Shown piece after piece: positions 46,231 through 55,959 of a stretch of DNA of 64,000 nucleotides; within the stretch, counting starts at the first letter, position 1, and the number at the start of each line of letters is the position of its first letter. A model generated the notes under the pieces. It saw nothing but the letters and a program-made list of their open reading frames with translations. It had not been told where the DNA came from and did no database searches. The DNA lies in the NCBI GenBank assembly GCA_910588945.1, contig CAJUSF010000031.1, positions 67,837-131,836 of the forward strand. The letters are read 5' to 3'. This DNA comes from an uncultured Eggerthellaceae bacterium. GTDB lineage: Bacteria; Actinomycetota; Coriobacteriia; Coriobacteriales; Eggerthellaceae. The position numbers were made by a program, and so were the translations under genes.

Positions 46231-47025
46231 ATGGAGATAATCAACTTTTTCATAAACCTTCTTAAGGACCCGAGAGGATTCATTGCAGGTTGGATCATTG
46301 CTTTGGGGCCTGTTTGGGTATACTCGCCGCTCTTTCTCATCGTGTTCGTTGAGACCGGCGTTGTATTCTTCCCATTTTTGCCGGGAGATTCGCTGCTGTT
46401 CGCTGTCGGTGTGTTCTCTGCTGAGGGAGGCGGTCTGAATCTGGCGGCCAGCTTGATCGTTTTCTACGTGGCGGCCATCTTGGGCAATACCTCGAACTAT
46501 TGGATAGCGCGCTTTTTGGGACACAGGATAATCGATTCGGGCAAGGTAAAAGCCCTCACGCCTGAGCGCATGGCGAAACTCGATCATTTCTTCGCGAAAT
46601 ACGGTGGCCTGACGATCGTCATCACGCGTTTCATGCCGTTTTTCCGTACGTTTGCTCCGTTCATTGCAGGAACCGGACATATGAACTTCGGCAAATTCAC
46701 CATTTGGAATTGCATCGGCGGTATCAGCTGGGTTAGTCTTTTTGTGCTCGTAGGTTATTTCTTTGGCGGCGTTCCTTTTGTGCAGGAGCATTTCGAGATC
46801 ATCGTCTTAGGTATCGTCGCGGTATCTGTTGCACCTGCCTTCATTGCTGCGGTCAAGGGCGCGATCGCCTCGCGAAAGAAAAGCGAGCAGACCGGTATCC
46901 CTGTTGATGAGGCCGAGATCGAGCAGGAGATCGATCTTCGCTCACACGGTGAGCATGCAGATGTCATTGCAGAGGATACGAGCAATCCCGCTGATAAGGT
47001 CAAAAATGCGAAAGAGGTCGAATAG
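46231..47025 (+). CDS. DedA/VTT-family membrane protein
   Basis: A 264-residue integral membrane protein of the DedA (SNARE-associated) family. Signature blocks are ETGVVFFPFLPGDSLLFAVG, NYWIARFLGHRI, FAKYGGLTIVITRFMPFFRT and FAPFIAGTGHM, the last two holding the conserved Arg residues. Four to six membrane helices lie in residues 15-215, then an acidic cytoplasmic tail of about 45. Family members recycle undecaprenyl phosphate or other lipids across the membrane. It ends two bases before dnaX. Confidence 0.92.
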   Translation: MEIINFFINLLKDPRGFIAGWIIALGPVWVYSPLFLIVFVETGVVFFPFLPGDSLLFAVGVFSAEGGGLNLAASLIVFYVAAILGNTSNYWIARFLGHRIIDSGKVKALTPERMAKLDHFFAKYGGLTIVITRFMPFFRTFAPFIAGTGHMNFGKFTIWNCIGGISWVSLFVLVGYFFGGVPFVQEHFEIIVLGIVAVSVAPAFIAAVKGAIASRKKSEQTGIPVDEAEIEQEIDLRSHGEHADVIAEDTSNPADKVKNAKEVE

Positions 47026-47027
47026 CC

Positions 47028-49268
47028 ATGGCAGAGGCTCTCTACAGGAAGTATCGTCCGCAGACATTCGAGGATGTGGTCGGACAAGAGCATATCGAGC
47101 GGACGATCCGCAACGCCATCCAGACCGATAAAGTTAGCCACGCATATCTATTCACGGGCCCAAGGGGAACAGGAAAGACCACCACGGCGCGTCTTTTGGC
47201 GAAGGCGCTTCTTTGTGAGGGTGGCCCTACGCCTGATCCAGATGGAACGTGCGAGGACTGCGAGCTGATCGCTTCAGGCGAGCATCCTGATGTATATGAG
47301 CTTGACGCGGCAAGCCGTACGGGTGTTGAGAATGTGCGTGAGGAGATCATCGGACGCGTGAATTATGCGCCGACCCGCGGTCGCTACAAGGTCTACATCA
47401 TCGACGAGGTTCACATGCTCTCGGTTGCGGCGTTCAACGCGTTGTTAAAGACGTTGGAGGAGCCGCCTGAGCATGTCGTGTTCGTGCTTTGTACCACCGA
47501 CCCGCAAAAGGTTCCCGAGACCATCCAATCTAGGTGTCAGCGTTTCGATTTTCGTCGCATATCCTCCGAAGAGCTCATCAGCCGTCTCGGCGCGATCTGT
47601 GAGATGGAAGGCGTGGAATACGAGGGCGATGCGCTCGATCTGATCGCGCACCGTGCGCAGGGCGGGATGCGTGATGCGCTCACTTCGCTTGAGCAGTTGA
47701 TAACGTTTAGCAATGGCAGTGTGACCTCGGTCGAGGCTGAGCGGTTGTTAGGCGCTTTGGATTCGAGCGATCTTGCCGATATCGTCAAAGCGATAGGAAC
47801 GCGAGATGTTGCAGCGTGTTTCAAGTGGACCAGCAGCTATGTTGAGACGGGTGCTGATCTGGCGCAGATAACGAAGGACCTGGCCGAGCATATCCGGGAT
47901 ATGTATGTTATGTCGCTTGCAGGTGCCGATGTTGCCCTTGAGGTAACGGAAGCGGGAAGACGCGAGCTTGAATCCGAGCTTGCTTGGTTCGGGCCTGATA
48001 GGCTTGCGCGTTTGCTGGCTGTTCTTGGGGATCTGATCGCGGAGCTCAAGACGTCTACCAATCAACGTCTTTCGTTTGAGATAGCGCTTACGCGCATGGT
48101 GAGGCCTGAATCGGATATCACGTTGGCCTCGCTCGCTGAGAGGATAGAGGCTATCGAGCGTGGGGGAGTTGTCGTTCCTGCCAGTACGGGGGCAACCGCT
48201 TTCTCGCCAGTTGCTCAGGCATCGGTTCCGGCTCAAGAACAGAGCGCGAATCCTCGGGTGGCTTCAGCGCAGAGCGCTAACGTGCAGGCTGCTGCTGTCG
48301 ATGCTGGCGCATCTCAGCTACAAGAGCATCTGGATGCGGGATCTGCTGAAACTGCGGCGGGTACGCAGGCCCCTGCAAAGGTGAATTCGCCAATGTCGAT
48401 GCCATCTGTTGGTGCGGCAGCATCAGAATCTGTGGAGAGCGCTCCTTTGTCTGATGCATCAGCGCAAACATCGGCTTCGTCCAGCCAAGCAGGCGATGTA
48501 AGTTTGTCCGGACGCGATGTGATGCAGGTGTGGAACTCGATCCTTTCGGCCCTGAAAAAGCAGAACGAGGCTTACGGGGTTCTTTTCATGAATACATTTG
48601 TGAGCTCTGTAGATGGCGGCAAGAAGCTTCTTATAGAGTTCTCTGCGGCAAATAAGTTCGCGTTTAATGCAGCCAAGAAGCCCGAGGTCAAACAAGCGCT
48701 CGAAAGCGCTTTTGCAGGGGTGGGGCTTGCTGGGATGAGCTATGAGATAACTCAGGGCGACAAACCTGCGTCGAGCGCGATTTCTCAAACAAGCACGCAG
48801 CCATCCGCTTCGCAGCCGGCTTCTTCTCAGGCGCCACAAAGCGAAGCGCGAACCTCACCTGCGACACAGTCAAGCGCAGCACCTCATCAGGCCCAGCAAG
48901 GCGTGATGGGGCAGGGCGCTCAAGTTGCTCAAGGGACTCAAGGCGCGGCAGATAAGTCGCAAGGTGCGAGCTTTAGCGCACAGGATTCCTACGATGAGCC
49001 CTATGTTCCCGATGATTATGTCCCGCTAGAGGCGTATGAGGATGCACCTTCTGCATCCCCTGCAGCAAGCGCCACCCAGTCTGTCCAACAGGCCGAACTC
49101 GATCGATCTACTGGCCCGAACGCTGCAGAGAGTAGCGCGGCAACGCAGCCTGTTCAAGATGCGGTCTCCGGTGCAACTCCGAGCGCTTCAGAGCCTTCTA
49201 TGAGTGAGATAAGCGACAATCTGGCATCAATGTTCGGGGAAGGGGTCGTACTTGAAGAGATCCAATGA
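47028..49268 (+). CDS. dnaX: DNA polymerase III subunit gamma/tau
   Basis: Clamp-loader ATPase of 746 residues. The AAA+ part (1-370) has Walker A GPRGTGKTT, a zinc knuckle (CEGG, CEDCELI), Walker B YIIDEVHML and the sensor SRC region (PETIQSRCQRFDF). A low-complexity Ala/Ser/Gln region (380-500) leads to a domain-V-like block (about 505-590, VMQVWNSILSALKKQNEAYG), then a second Ser/Gln/Ala-rich tail ending in an acidic motif. The total is long for the family because of the tail. No frameshift-type A-run is obvious, so a separate gamma form is not predicted. Its ribosome-binding site lies in the dedA end. Confidence 0.95.
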   Translation: MAEALYRKYRPQTFEDVVGQEHIERTIRNAIQTDKVSHAYLFTGPRGTGKTTTARLLAKALLCEGGPTPDPDGTCEDCELIASGEHPDVYELDAASRTGVENVREEIIGRVNYAPTRGRYKVYIIDEVHMLSVAAFNALLKTLEEPPEHVVFVLCTTDPQKVPETIQSRCQRFDFRRISSEELISRLGAICEMEGVEYEGDALDLIAHRAQGGMRDALTSLEQLITFSNGSVTSVEAERLLGALDSSDLADIVKAIGTRDVAACFKWTSSYVETGADLAQITKDLAEHIRDMYVMSLAGADVALEVTEAGRRELESELAWFGPDRLARLLAVLGDLIAELKTSTNQRLSFEIALTRMVRPESDITLASLAERIEAIERGGVVVPASTGATAFSPVAQASVPAQEQSANPRVASAQSANVQAAAVDAGASQLQEHLDAGSAETAAGTQAPAKVNSPMSMPSVGAAASESVESAPLSDASAQTSASSSQAGDVSLSGRDVMQVWNSILSALKKQNEAYGVLFMNTFVSSVDGGKKLLIEFSAANKFAFNAAKKPEVKQALESAFAGVGLAGMSYEITQGDKPASSAISQTSTQPSASQPASSQAPQSEARTSPATQSSAAPHQAQQGVMGQGAQVAQGTQGAADKSQGASFSAQDSYDEPYVPDDYVPLEAYEDAPSASPAASATQSVQQAELDRSTGPNAAESSAATQPVQDAVSGATPSASEPSMSEISDNLASMFGEGVVLEEIQ

Positions 49269-49385
49269 TCGCTTGAATAAAGGCGCTCTAACTGTAAAAT
49301 CACTTATGATCGATATCGACTCGATCATCACAACGTAAAGATAAGACCTCGAACAGCGGGGTGTGAAAGGTTAAGGAGCTTTTCA

Positions 49386-49688
49386 ATGGATATGAAGAAG
49401 ATGATGAAGCAGGCTAAGAAGATGCAACGCGATGCAGCGGCGGCGCAGGCTGAGATCGCTGAGATGGAGTTCAGTGCATCGGCTGGCGGCGGCATGGTCG
49501 AGGCCACGGTGATGGGCGATATGACGCTCAAGGCCGTGAAGATCGATCCGGATGCTATCGATCCTGAAGATATGGAGATGCTTGAGGATATGGTCGTTGC
49601 GGCTGTGAATGAGGCTCTGCGTGAGGCTAGCAACACCAGCAATGAGCGCATGAGTTCTCTCATGGGCGGAATGAATCTTCCGTTCTAA
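49386..49688 (+). CDS. ybaB: YbaB/EbfC nucleoid-associated protein
   Basis: A 100-residue DNA-binding protein of the YbaB/EbfC family, starting [20 protein letters not shown], with [20 protein letters not shown] and a C-terminal helix. The length is typical. It stands between dnaX and recR in the order conserved in most bacteria. TAAGGAGC precedes the ATG. Confidence 0.95.
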   Translation: MDMKKMMKQAKKMQRDAAAAQAEIAEMEFSASAGGGMVEATVMGDMTLKAVKIDPDAIDPEDMEMLEDMVVAAVNEALREASNTSNERMSSLMGGMNLPF

Positions 49689-49711
49689 TCTTAGATAGGC
49701 AAAGGCGAACA

Positions 49712-50308
49712 ATGCAATCGGCGCCCGCCATACAAAAACTGCTCGACGAACTGGAAAGGCTTCCCGGAATCGGCCCGAAGTCGGCCCAGCGCGTCGCATA
49801 TCATATTCTCAATTCAGATCGCGATGATGCCATTCGTCTTGCGCAGGCGATCGAAGAGGTTAAGGATACCGTGCGTTTCTGCTCCCAGTGTTTCAATTAT
49901 GCCGAAGGCGAACTTTGTGAGATCTGTGCGAGCGTGCGCAGGGATGCAAGCGTCATCTGTGTGGTCAGTGAGCCGAGAGACATCCCGCCGATCGAGAGAA
50001 CTGGCGTGTTTAGTGGCGTGTATCACGTGCTCGGAGGCGCTCTCTCTCCGATGGAGGGAATAGGTCCTGACGAGCTTAAGATCAAAGAACTGATGTCGCG
50101 TCTTGTTGATGATAGTGTCCAAGAGGTCGTGATCGCCACAAATCCCAATGTCGAGGGCGAGACCACCGCTACATACCTTGCTCGGCTCATAAAACCGTTG
50201 GGAATACTGGTCACGCGCCCTGCAAGCGGGTTGCCGGTCGGAGGCGATCTGGAATTCGCGGACGAAATAACATTGGGCAGAGCGATGGAAGCACGTAGGG
50301 AGCTGTAA
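49712..50308 (+). CDS. recR: Recombination protein RecR
   Basis: Works with RecF and RecO to load RecA on gapped DNA. 198 residues: an N-terminal helix-hairpin-helix ([17 protein letters not shown]), a four-Cys zinc finger ([16 protein letters not shown]), and a Toprim domain ([19 protein letters not shown], then [16 protein letters not shown]). The TAA stop overlaps the ATG of the MobB-MobA fusion gene (TAATG), so that gene is translationally coupled to the dnaX-ybaB-recR operon. Confidence 0.96.
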   Translation: MQSAPAIQKLLDELERLPGIGPKSAQRVAYHILNSDRDDAIRLAQAIEEVKDTVRFCSQCFNYAEGELCEICASVRRDASVICVVSEPRDIPPIERTGVFSGVYHVLGGALSPMEGIGPDELKIKELMSRLVDDSVQEVVIATNPNVEGETTATYLARLIKPLGILVTRPASGLPVGGDLEFADEITLGRAMEARREL

Positions 50309-51564
50309 TGAACATCTACGTTCCAAGCCCGGCTGTAGCTATAGTCGGCAGGCACAATTCCGGCAAGACCACACTTGTGGAGAAGCTGATCGCACAGATC
50401 GTCTCGAGAGGTCTTGATGTTGGCTCGATCAAGCATCACAGCCATAAGGATTTCGAGATCGATCACCCGGGAAAGGACTCTTACAGACATCGCGCTGCTG
50501 GTGCGAGCGAGACTGTTATCGCATCTCCTACGAAGATCGCGCGCGTGCGAACGCTCGAGCAAGAGCTGGAATGCGCCGATATTGTAGAGTCGATGCCCGG
50601 GCACGACATCATCATCGTGGAGGGATACCGCAAAAGCGGGCTTCCGACAATAGAGATAATGCGCGCGGCCAACGCCGCCGATGCTGCGGTAGCCGATGCC
50701 TTCTTTGACGCAGCAAGTGCCGGAAGATCACTTGAAGAGGATAACGTTCAGGCGGCTCGTGATGTGCCGCATGAGTTCGCCGACGATATTGCACACAAGA
50801 TGCCCTCGGCGAGCACTGTTGCGGTGGTGACGGACATTCCTAAAGCGATCGAGGCCGCGCAGATATATGGGATTCCAACGTTTGACCTTGATGCGATATC
50901 GGATATCTCTGATTATCTCGTCGAGCATTATGCGCGTCATCGAATCAGCGTCGTTATCCAAGCCGGCGGCGAGAGCAGGCGCATGGGTAGATCGAAAGCT
51001 ACAGTGCCGTTTTGCGGAAGACCGCTCATCTGCAACCTCATAGACAGAGTCTCTCCTGTCGCTGACGAGCTTATCATCACGACGAACGAGAGCGAGAACC
51101 TAGCATTTCTTCACGAAGTCTATCCTGATCTAGATATCAAGTTGGTGCCGGATAGGTACGATTTCAGGGGAGCGTTGCCGGGTCTGTGTACCGCGCTCGA
51201 CGCGGCGACATGCCCGTATGTGGCCGTGGTCGCGTGCGACATGATCTTCGCGAGTGGGGCTTTGATGGTGGCCGAATCGATAGAGATGGCCAAGCTTGAT
51301 GCGGATATCGTGGTGCCGGTAAACAAGCACGGATATGAGCCTTTCCATGCGATGTATCGCCGCGAGACATGCCTGTCGGCGGTTCTTCGCGCGCTCAAGC
51401 AGAACAAGAGCAAGGTCCAAAGCGTTTTTGATGACAGTGCATTGGCGGTCGTCGAATTCGCACAGGAGCGCGTTCTTAAGGTGGAGCCGCACGGTGGGTG
51501 CTTCATCAACGCGAACACTCCCGAGGAGTTATCGCGAATAGAGGAAACCTACATCGGCGAATAG
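50308..51564 (+). CDS. MobB-MobA fusion, molybdopterin-guanine dinucleotide synthesis
   Basis: Bifunctional protein of 418 residues. The N-terminal part (1-170) is MobB, a GTP-binding P-loop protein with Walker A GRHNSGKTT and later IIIVEGYRKS. The C-terminal part (213-418) is MobA, which joins GMP to molybdopterin: nucleotide-binding VVIQAGGESRRMGRSKA, a conserved FRGALPGLCTAL and VVACDMIF with the metal-binding Asp. The linker (about 175-212) has a sequence like the beta strand of a P-loop domain. Both halves are intact. The product is needed for formate dehydrogenases or other DMSO-reductase-family enzymes. It is coupled to recR and followed by the ferredoxin gene. Confidence 0.92.
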   Translation: MNIYVPSPAVAIVGRHNSGKTTLVEKLIAQIVSRGLDVGSIKHHSHKDFEIDHPGKDSYRHRAAGASETVIASPTKIARVRTLEQELECADIVESMPGHDIIIVEGYRKSGLPTIEIMRAANAADAAVADAFFDAASAGRSLEEDNVQAARDVPHEFADDIAHKMPSASTVAVVTDIPKAIEAAQIYGIPTFDLDAISDISDYLVEHYARHRISVVIQAGGESRRMGRSKATVPFCGRPLICNLIDRVSPVADELIITTNESENLAFLHEVYPDLDIKLVPDRYDFRGALPGLCTALDAATCPYVAVVACDMIFASGALMVAESIEMAKLDADIVVPVNKHGYEPFHAMYRRETCLSAVLRALKQNKSKVQSVFDDSALAVVEFAQERVLKVEPHGGCFINANTPEELSRIEETYIGE

Positions 51565-51630
51565 CGCATCTTGCGAGCAGAGCATCGAAGCGCTCGCCGA
51601 ATTCAACTTTGATTCATTTGAGAGGAGCAG

Positions 51631-52851
51631 ATGCCAAGCGTATCGGACATAATGGAGATGGCTGAACTCTTGAAGGTGAAAGCCATTGGCATCGAAGAGG
51701 ATAAGTGCGTGGTGGTGCGCAACAGAAATGCTACCTGCACAAAATGCATGGATGTCTGTATTCGCTCGTGTATCAGCGCGTCGAGAAATGAACTTTCCAT
51801 AGACTCTGCAGCATGCGTCAATTGTGGCGCTTGCGTTTGCGTTTGTCCGACGGGCGCTCTTTCAACATTGGAGCCGACGGTTGAGTCTATGGCGGCATCT
51901 ATCGCATCTAGCTCGGACACATCGAGCGGACTTGCTGTAATTGCTTGTGCCAGAAAGGCGTCGAAGCACGAAGCGGATGTTGAACGCTTTTCCGAAGTGG
52001 CGTGCTTGGGTCAGGTCAATGAGGCGCTGCTTGTCAGTTGTGCGGCATCAGGGCTTGTGGACATGGTGCTTGTTGATGGAGATTGCACCACTTGCAAATA
52101 TGGTGCAGTGTCGCCTTCTATTGATGAGACTATCAACAACGCGGTTGAGCTTCTCGAATCCGCAAGAAGCGAGGCGATAATCACGCGTGCGTCGGAGTTT
52201 CCTGAAGAGATCGAGGTGGGAAAGGATGCACGCCGCAGTTTTAGGGGTGAAGACAGGCGTGGTCTGCTATTCCAGACAGGCGGCTATGTGCGAAAGGTCG
52301 CCACAGGGGTGGCGAAGAAGACGATAGACGACAAGCTTGGTGTGGAGAACAAACCCAAGACGCTTCGTGATAGATTGTCGGCCGGGCAGAGCGGTCGCAT
52401 GCCATCGTTTAAGCCGGAGGGCAATTTCGAGATCGTGGAGGCGCTTGTTCGAATCTTGAGCAAAAGCGGAGTCGATGTCTATGATCCTGATGATGATTCG
52501 CGGCTTTATCTGGACGACACTGTTCTTAATACTAGGCATTTCGGTAAGCTTGATATCGATCTTGAAAAATGTTCGGGATGCGGGCTATGTGTGTTGTTTT
52601 GCCCGACAGAGGCGATCAGTCACTCGCAATATGAGACACCTGAAGATCCTGATCGTAAGTATCTGGAATTCGATGCGTCGCTTTGCACTCAGTGTCGGCT
52701 ATGCGAGGATGTCTGTATAAGGAAATGCCTTGAGATCGATTCGCATGTAAAGCTCTCTTCGATATTCGAAATGAATCCTGAGCTTGTTGAGATCAACAAG
52801 CCTCAAGAGCGCGCGAGTATATTCGACTTCAATCGAAACCGCAATAGATAA
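51631..52851 (+). CDS. Multi-cluster ferredoxin with MvhD-like central domain
   Basis: A 406-residue cytoplasmic iron-sulfur protein. Near the N-terminus (about 30-70) there are two ferredoxin motifs (CTKCMDVCIRSC and CVNCGACVCVCPTGA). A central part (about 100-190) has CLGQVNEALLVSC and CTTCKYG, resembling the delta subunit of methyl-viologen hydrogenase (MvhD). The C-terminus (about 310-375) has two more motifs (CSGCGLCVLFCPTEA and CTQCRLCEDVC). It could carry four [4Fe-4S] clusters plus a [2Fe-2S]-like site. It stands behind the MobBA fusion, so a link with a molybdenum oxidoreductase is likely but not shown. GAGAGGAGCAG precedes the ATG. Confidence 0.85.
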   Translation: MPSVSDIMEMAELLKVKAIGIEEDKCVVVRNRNATCTKCMDVCIRSCISASRNELSIDSAACVNCGACVCVCPTGALSTLEPTVESMAASIASSSDTSSGLAVIACARKASKHEADVERFSEVACLGQVNEALLVSCAASGLVDMVLVDGDCTTCKYGAVSPSIDETINNAVELLESARSEAIITRASEFPEEIEVGKDARRSFRGEDRRGLLFQTGGYVRKVATGVAKKTIDDKLGVENKPKTLRDRLSAGQSGRMPSFKPEGNFEIVEALVRILSKSGVDVYDPDDDSRLYLDDTVLNTRHFGKLDIDLEKCSGCGLCVLFCPTEAISHSQYETPEDPDRKYLEFDASLCTQCRLCEDVCIRKCLEIDSHVKLSSIFEMNPELVEINKPQERASIFDFNRNRNR

Positions 52852-52943
52852 GTAATCCAAATCTAACAATAAATAGCGAATTTGACTGGCTTGGCTCGAT
52901 ATAGGACATGAGTCAAGCGTGTGGTTTCCTTTCAAGTGAGGTG

Positions 52944-54056
52944 CTATGTGGTGGTAGGATCCTGCGCGTTATCCTCCGATGAGCTGCTTGAGCTCGCATC
53001 GGAGGATGAGCTGTCGGGAGTTGTGGTAGAGGTGCCTGTAGATGCGTTTGTCGAGGAAGAGTCTTCGGCAGAAGAAGATGATGATTCGGCTGAAGAATTC
53101 GACGAGGAACTTGCGCTGTTCGTTGAGCTCGATGAATCAGAGGACGATGCGCTTGAGCTACTTGATGACGAATGGTCGCCTTCGAACAGGTCAAGAGGAT
53201 CGCTGGCGCTTCCTTTAGATGATTCGGATGTTGTGAGTGGAACGAAGATCGATTGCGGTTTAGCGCCGATGCCCTGGCCTTGGCTCGAAACATAAACAAC
53301 CACAGCACTGAGCGCCACAGCGATGAGCGCAGATACGACGCATACCACGATGAGCTCGATCTTCATACGTCTTTTTGCGATCAGAGCGGCTTTGATCCTA
53401 GGATCATCCTCTTTAATCTTCGCGTGTATATCCTCGGCGGATTCGGTTGCATCATCGGTTCTATCGGCATCAACGGTCTTGTTGGCATCATCGCTCAGCA
53501 TATCTTCGGTGCTGAGGGAGTCGACCGAATCGGTGTCGCCTTCAAGTTCGGAAATGGGAAGGGTTACAGCGTTGGCCTGAATGGATAGTTCGTCGAGTGG
53601 GATGGAGTCGGACGATTCGCTTTGATGTTCATGTAGTTCGGCGGAAGAGTCGGCGTTAGAGGCTGTGGTTGTGTCGCCGCTCTGCTGTTCGTTTGCGAAT
53701 TCGCCGTCATCAGTTAAAGCGTTGTGCTCATCATCGCGTTCATCGTGTTTGTCCATTCCGATGGCGGATGTCATATGCTCGATGAGATCGTGGGTCTTGT
53801 CGATGACGGGGATCTCTTTGATCTTTTCGGTTGATTCTCTCAAGAAATGCTTATATAGAGACGCAGCGGTGGTTGACACAATGGATGCGACAGCTACTCC
53901 TATGACAGATCCGGCGATGCCGATATAGGAGGAGAGCAGCATGGATGTAACAGCAGCCAAAGCGGTTGCTGTTACCTGAACTACTGAAATGTCCTCGAAT
54001 AGTCGACGCTTGTTCTGTTTGTTCTTAGTGCCGTGCTTGTTTGATTCGTCTGCCAT
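52944..54056 (-). CDS. Two-helix-pair membrane protein with Ser-rich tail, unknown function
   Basis: A 370-residue protein I do not recognise. The basic N-terminus (residues 1-20) precedes two hydrophobic segments (about 28-65). A long acidic, Asp/Glu/Ser-rich stretch follows (about 90-215), then a third membrane helix (232-252). The last 90 residues are a Ser/Asp-rich low-complexity tail with runs of Ser, probably outside the cell if the third helix spans. The arrangement recalls proteins with a cytoplasmic coiled acidic domain and an extracellular stalk; no enzyme motif is visible. It is followed by, and co-oriented with, the polysaccharide deacetylase gene upstream, 25 bp away. Confidence 0.7.
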   Translation of the reverse strand: MADESNKHGTKNKQNKRRLFEDISVVQVTATALAAVTSMLLSSYIGIAGSVIGVAVASIVSTTAASLYKHFLRESTEKIKEIPVIDKTHDLIEHMTSAIGMDKHDERDDEHNALTDDGEFANEQQSGDTTTASNADSSAELHEHQSESSDSIPLDELSIQANAVTLPISELEGDTDSVDSLSTEDMLSDDANKTVDADRTDDATESAEDIHAKIKEDDPRIKAALIAKRRMKIELIVVCVVSALIAVALSAVVVYVSSQGQGIGAKPQSIFVPLTTSESSKGSASDPLDLFEGDHSSSSSSSASSSDSSSSTNSASSSSNSSAESSSSSAEDSSSTNASTGTSTTTPDSSSSDASSSSSSEDNAQDPTTT

Positions 54057-54081
54057 GGCGCTGATCTTCTCTTATTATTGC

Positions 54082-55635
54082 TTAAGAAGATTCTTCACCA
54101 TTATCTGAATAATTTGCGAGCAATTCGTCGATCGTTATGAATCTGTAGCCTTGTTCGGCAAGAGCGGGAAGGGCATCGCGAAGAGCCTGAATTGTCTGAC
54201 TGCGATCACCGCCGCCGTCATGCATGAGGATGATGTCTCCTGGCGTAGCTTGCAGCAATGCGGAGAAGATCGCTTGAGCGCCGGGCTTCCTCCAGTCGTT
54301 GGTGTCGATGTTCCAACCCATTTCTGAGGTTGCGAATTCACTCAGAATACGAGCGGTGTTTTCGCTGAGGTTGCCTCCGGGAACGCGAATGACCTTGCTG
54401 GCTTCTTCGCCTGTGACTTGAGATATGGCTTCAAGCCCTTTTGAGATCTCTTCACGCTGCTCGTCGTCGGTCATATAGTCGAGATTCACGCCTTGACCTG
54501 ATCCTGATGCATGATCCCATGTATGCGTGCAGATTTGGTGGCCTTCGTCATGAGCGCGCTTGATGACGTCCTCGAGGCCAGCAATTCTTTCTCCGACGGT
54601 GAAAAATGTTGCTTTTGCATTGTTCTCAGCAAGCACATCTAAAACTTGTGTCGTTTGGTCCTTCCAGGGTCCGTCGTCGAAAGTGAGCGCGATTACCTTA
54701 TCGTCACCGCTATCGATGTTGTATTTCTTCATCGTCTCAGTGGTTGGCTCGGTCTGGACCGCATCTATGGTGATCCCCGATATCGCACCGATCTTTCTAA
54801 GGCTCGTGCCGGGCTGGCCTTCTCCTGTGAATTTATGAACGGCACCAACGCCGTCGAAGACGACAGGTGCCGAGGTTTCCACTGTCTCTTCGGTGTATTC
54901 TTCTGTGATATCTACGCCGTCGGACACTTCTACGATATCGCCTTGTTTGAGCTCGTAATCGTGATCAGGCTCAGGAGAGCCGTTCACGTTGAAGGTGTAG
55001 GGAGTGCCTGCTCCAGCTTCGATCAGCGACCCATCGATCGCGAGAAGGTCGCCCGGTTCGACCGAGATGCCTTTCGCGTCCGTGGCTTGTTGCAGGGTGG
55101 TATGCGCTTTGACGGTGAATTCTTGTCCGTTTATGGTTATGGTCCTATCCCATGGGAACAGGAAAAGAATGAGAATCGCTAGAACGACTATCGCTGCTGC
55201 GCTCAAAGCCACCATGCGCTTTCTGCGTTGCTTTTCCTTGCGGATCTTGGAGCGACCGACCGGATTGGGAACAGGAACAAGGATCGGGGAAGGCTTGAAC
55301 TCACGATCATCTTGAGCGTAGTGGATTTGAGATACTGCGATATCTGATGAGTTTTGGGGCACAGCTTGATAGTGAGCTTCATCAGGGAATGCTTGTTGTG
55401 CTGCATGGGGTGCCGGGGGTGTATGGACTGCATGTCGGGCATCATTGCCAACAGCTGGAGAAACGACATGGTTTATGTTGTACTCTGCGGTATTTGCAGA
55501 ATCTCCGATAGGTCTTCCGGCCGATGTAGGATAGGGTTCATCCATGTAGATATCGCCGCTAGCCTCATCGATGCCGGCGATAAAAGGCGCATTCATCTTG
55601 GCATCATTGCCGTTATGTTCGGTCATATTCGACAA
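54082..55635 (-). CDS. Polysaccharide deacetylase (CE4), membrane-anchored
   Basis: A 517-residue type II membrane protein. Residues 1-140 are cytoplasmic and rich in Pro/Asn/His, ending in a basic patch (KIRKEKQRRKR). One helix spans 142-161. An extracytoplasmic beta-rich region (about 164-245) precedes the NodB domain (about 310-505): metal site TFDDGP at 318-323, His371 and His375 in HTWDH, RVPGG at about 417-421 and LMHDGGG around 472. All metal ligands are present. It likely removes acetyl groups from peptidoglycan or a related polymer, giving lysozyme resistance. The frame starts with TTG at 55635; ATG at 55626 is an equally good start. Confidence 0.9.
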   Translation of the reverse strand: MSNMTEHNGNDAKMNAPFIAGIDEASGDIYMDEPYPTSAGRPIGDSANTAEYNINHVVSPAVGNDARHAVHTPPAPHAAQQAFPDEAHYQAVPQNSSDIAVSQIHYAQDDREFKPSPILVPVPNPVGRSKIRKEKQRRKRMVALSAAAIVVLAILILFLFPWDRTITINGQEFTVKAHTTLQQATDAKGISVEPGDLLAIDGSLIEAGAGTPYTFNVNGSPEPDHDYELKQGDIVEVSDGVDITEEYTEETVETSAPVVFDGVGAVHKFTGEGQPGTSLRKIGAISGITIDAVQTEPTTETMKKYNIDSGDDKVIALTFDDGPWKDQTTQVLDVLAENNAKATFFTVGERIAGLEDVIKRAHDEGHQICTHTWDHASGSGQGVNLDYMTDDEQREEISKGLEAISQVTGEEASKVIRVPGGNLSENTARILSEFATSEMGWNIDTNDWRKPGAQAIFSALLQATPGDIILMHDGGGDRSQTIQALRDALPALAEQGYRFITIDELLANYSDNGEESS

Positions 55636-55959
55636 GCGGTCATCTCATATCTTTTATATGCGCTTATGCGCGAAGCGATGTTGTATTTCGTACCGATTCA
55701 TGCTAACGAAAAAAAAGGCGAGTTGCAACAAAAAATGCAAGCGTACGGAGTAATTCTTATTTTCTTGACAACAAAAACATCGTTCGTATCCGCCGATACA
55801 GGACCTTTTATTTGCCAATCATCGGCGAGAGAGGCGCTCGCTGCGGATCCGAGCATCCAAAGACCGCTCATTTGCGATTTATTGGAAATAGTACTTGACG
55901 CAGAGGAGAATCATATTTAATATAGCGTCTTGCGCTATCGACTGCGCACGCACTGAAGT
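55636..55959. other. Intergenic region, deacetylase to tRNA-Gln
   Basis: A 324-bp AT-rich gap. It contains the tRNA promoter at 55895-55923. The remainder carries no supported gene; a plus-strand frame (55354-55920) is mostly a shadow of the deacetylase gene and ends over this promoter. A run of eight As lies at 55710-55717. Confidence 0.6.
55895..55923 (+). promoter_or_regulatory. Strong promoter of the tRNA-Gln / tRNA-Glu genes
   Basis: TTGACG at 55895-55900 and TAATAT at 55918-55923, 17 bp apart. This is close to consensus. Transcription would start about 30 bp before tRNA-Gln. Confidence 0.85.

Noticed and set aside
52921..53295. Plus-strand acidic 124-codon frame
   Set aside because: It is the complement of the Ser-rich tail; the low-complexity sequence keeps several frames open.
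55354..55920. Plus-strand 188-codon frame upstream of tRNA-Gln
   Set aside because: The first half is antisense to the deacetylase gene and the second covers the tRNA promoter.
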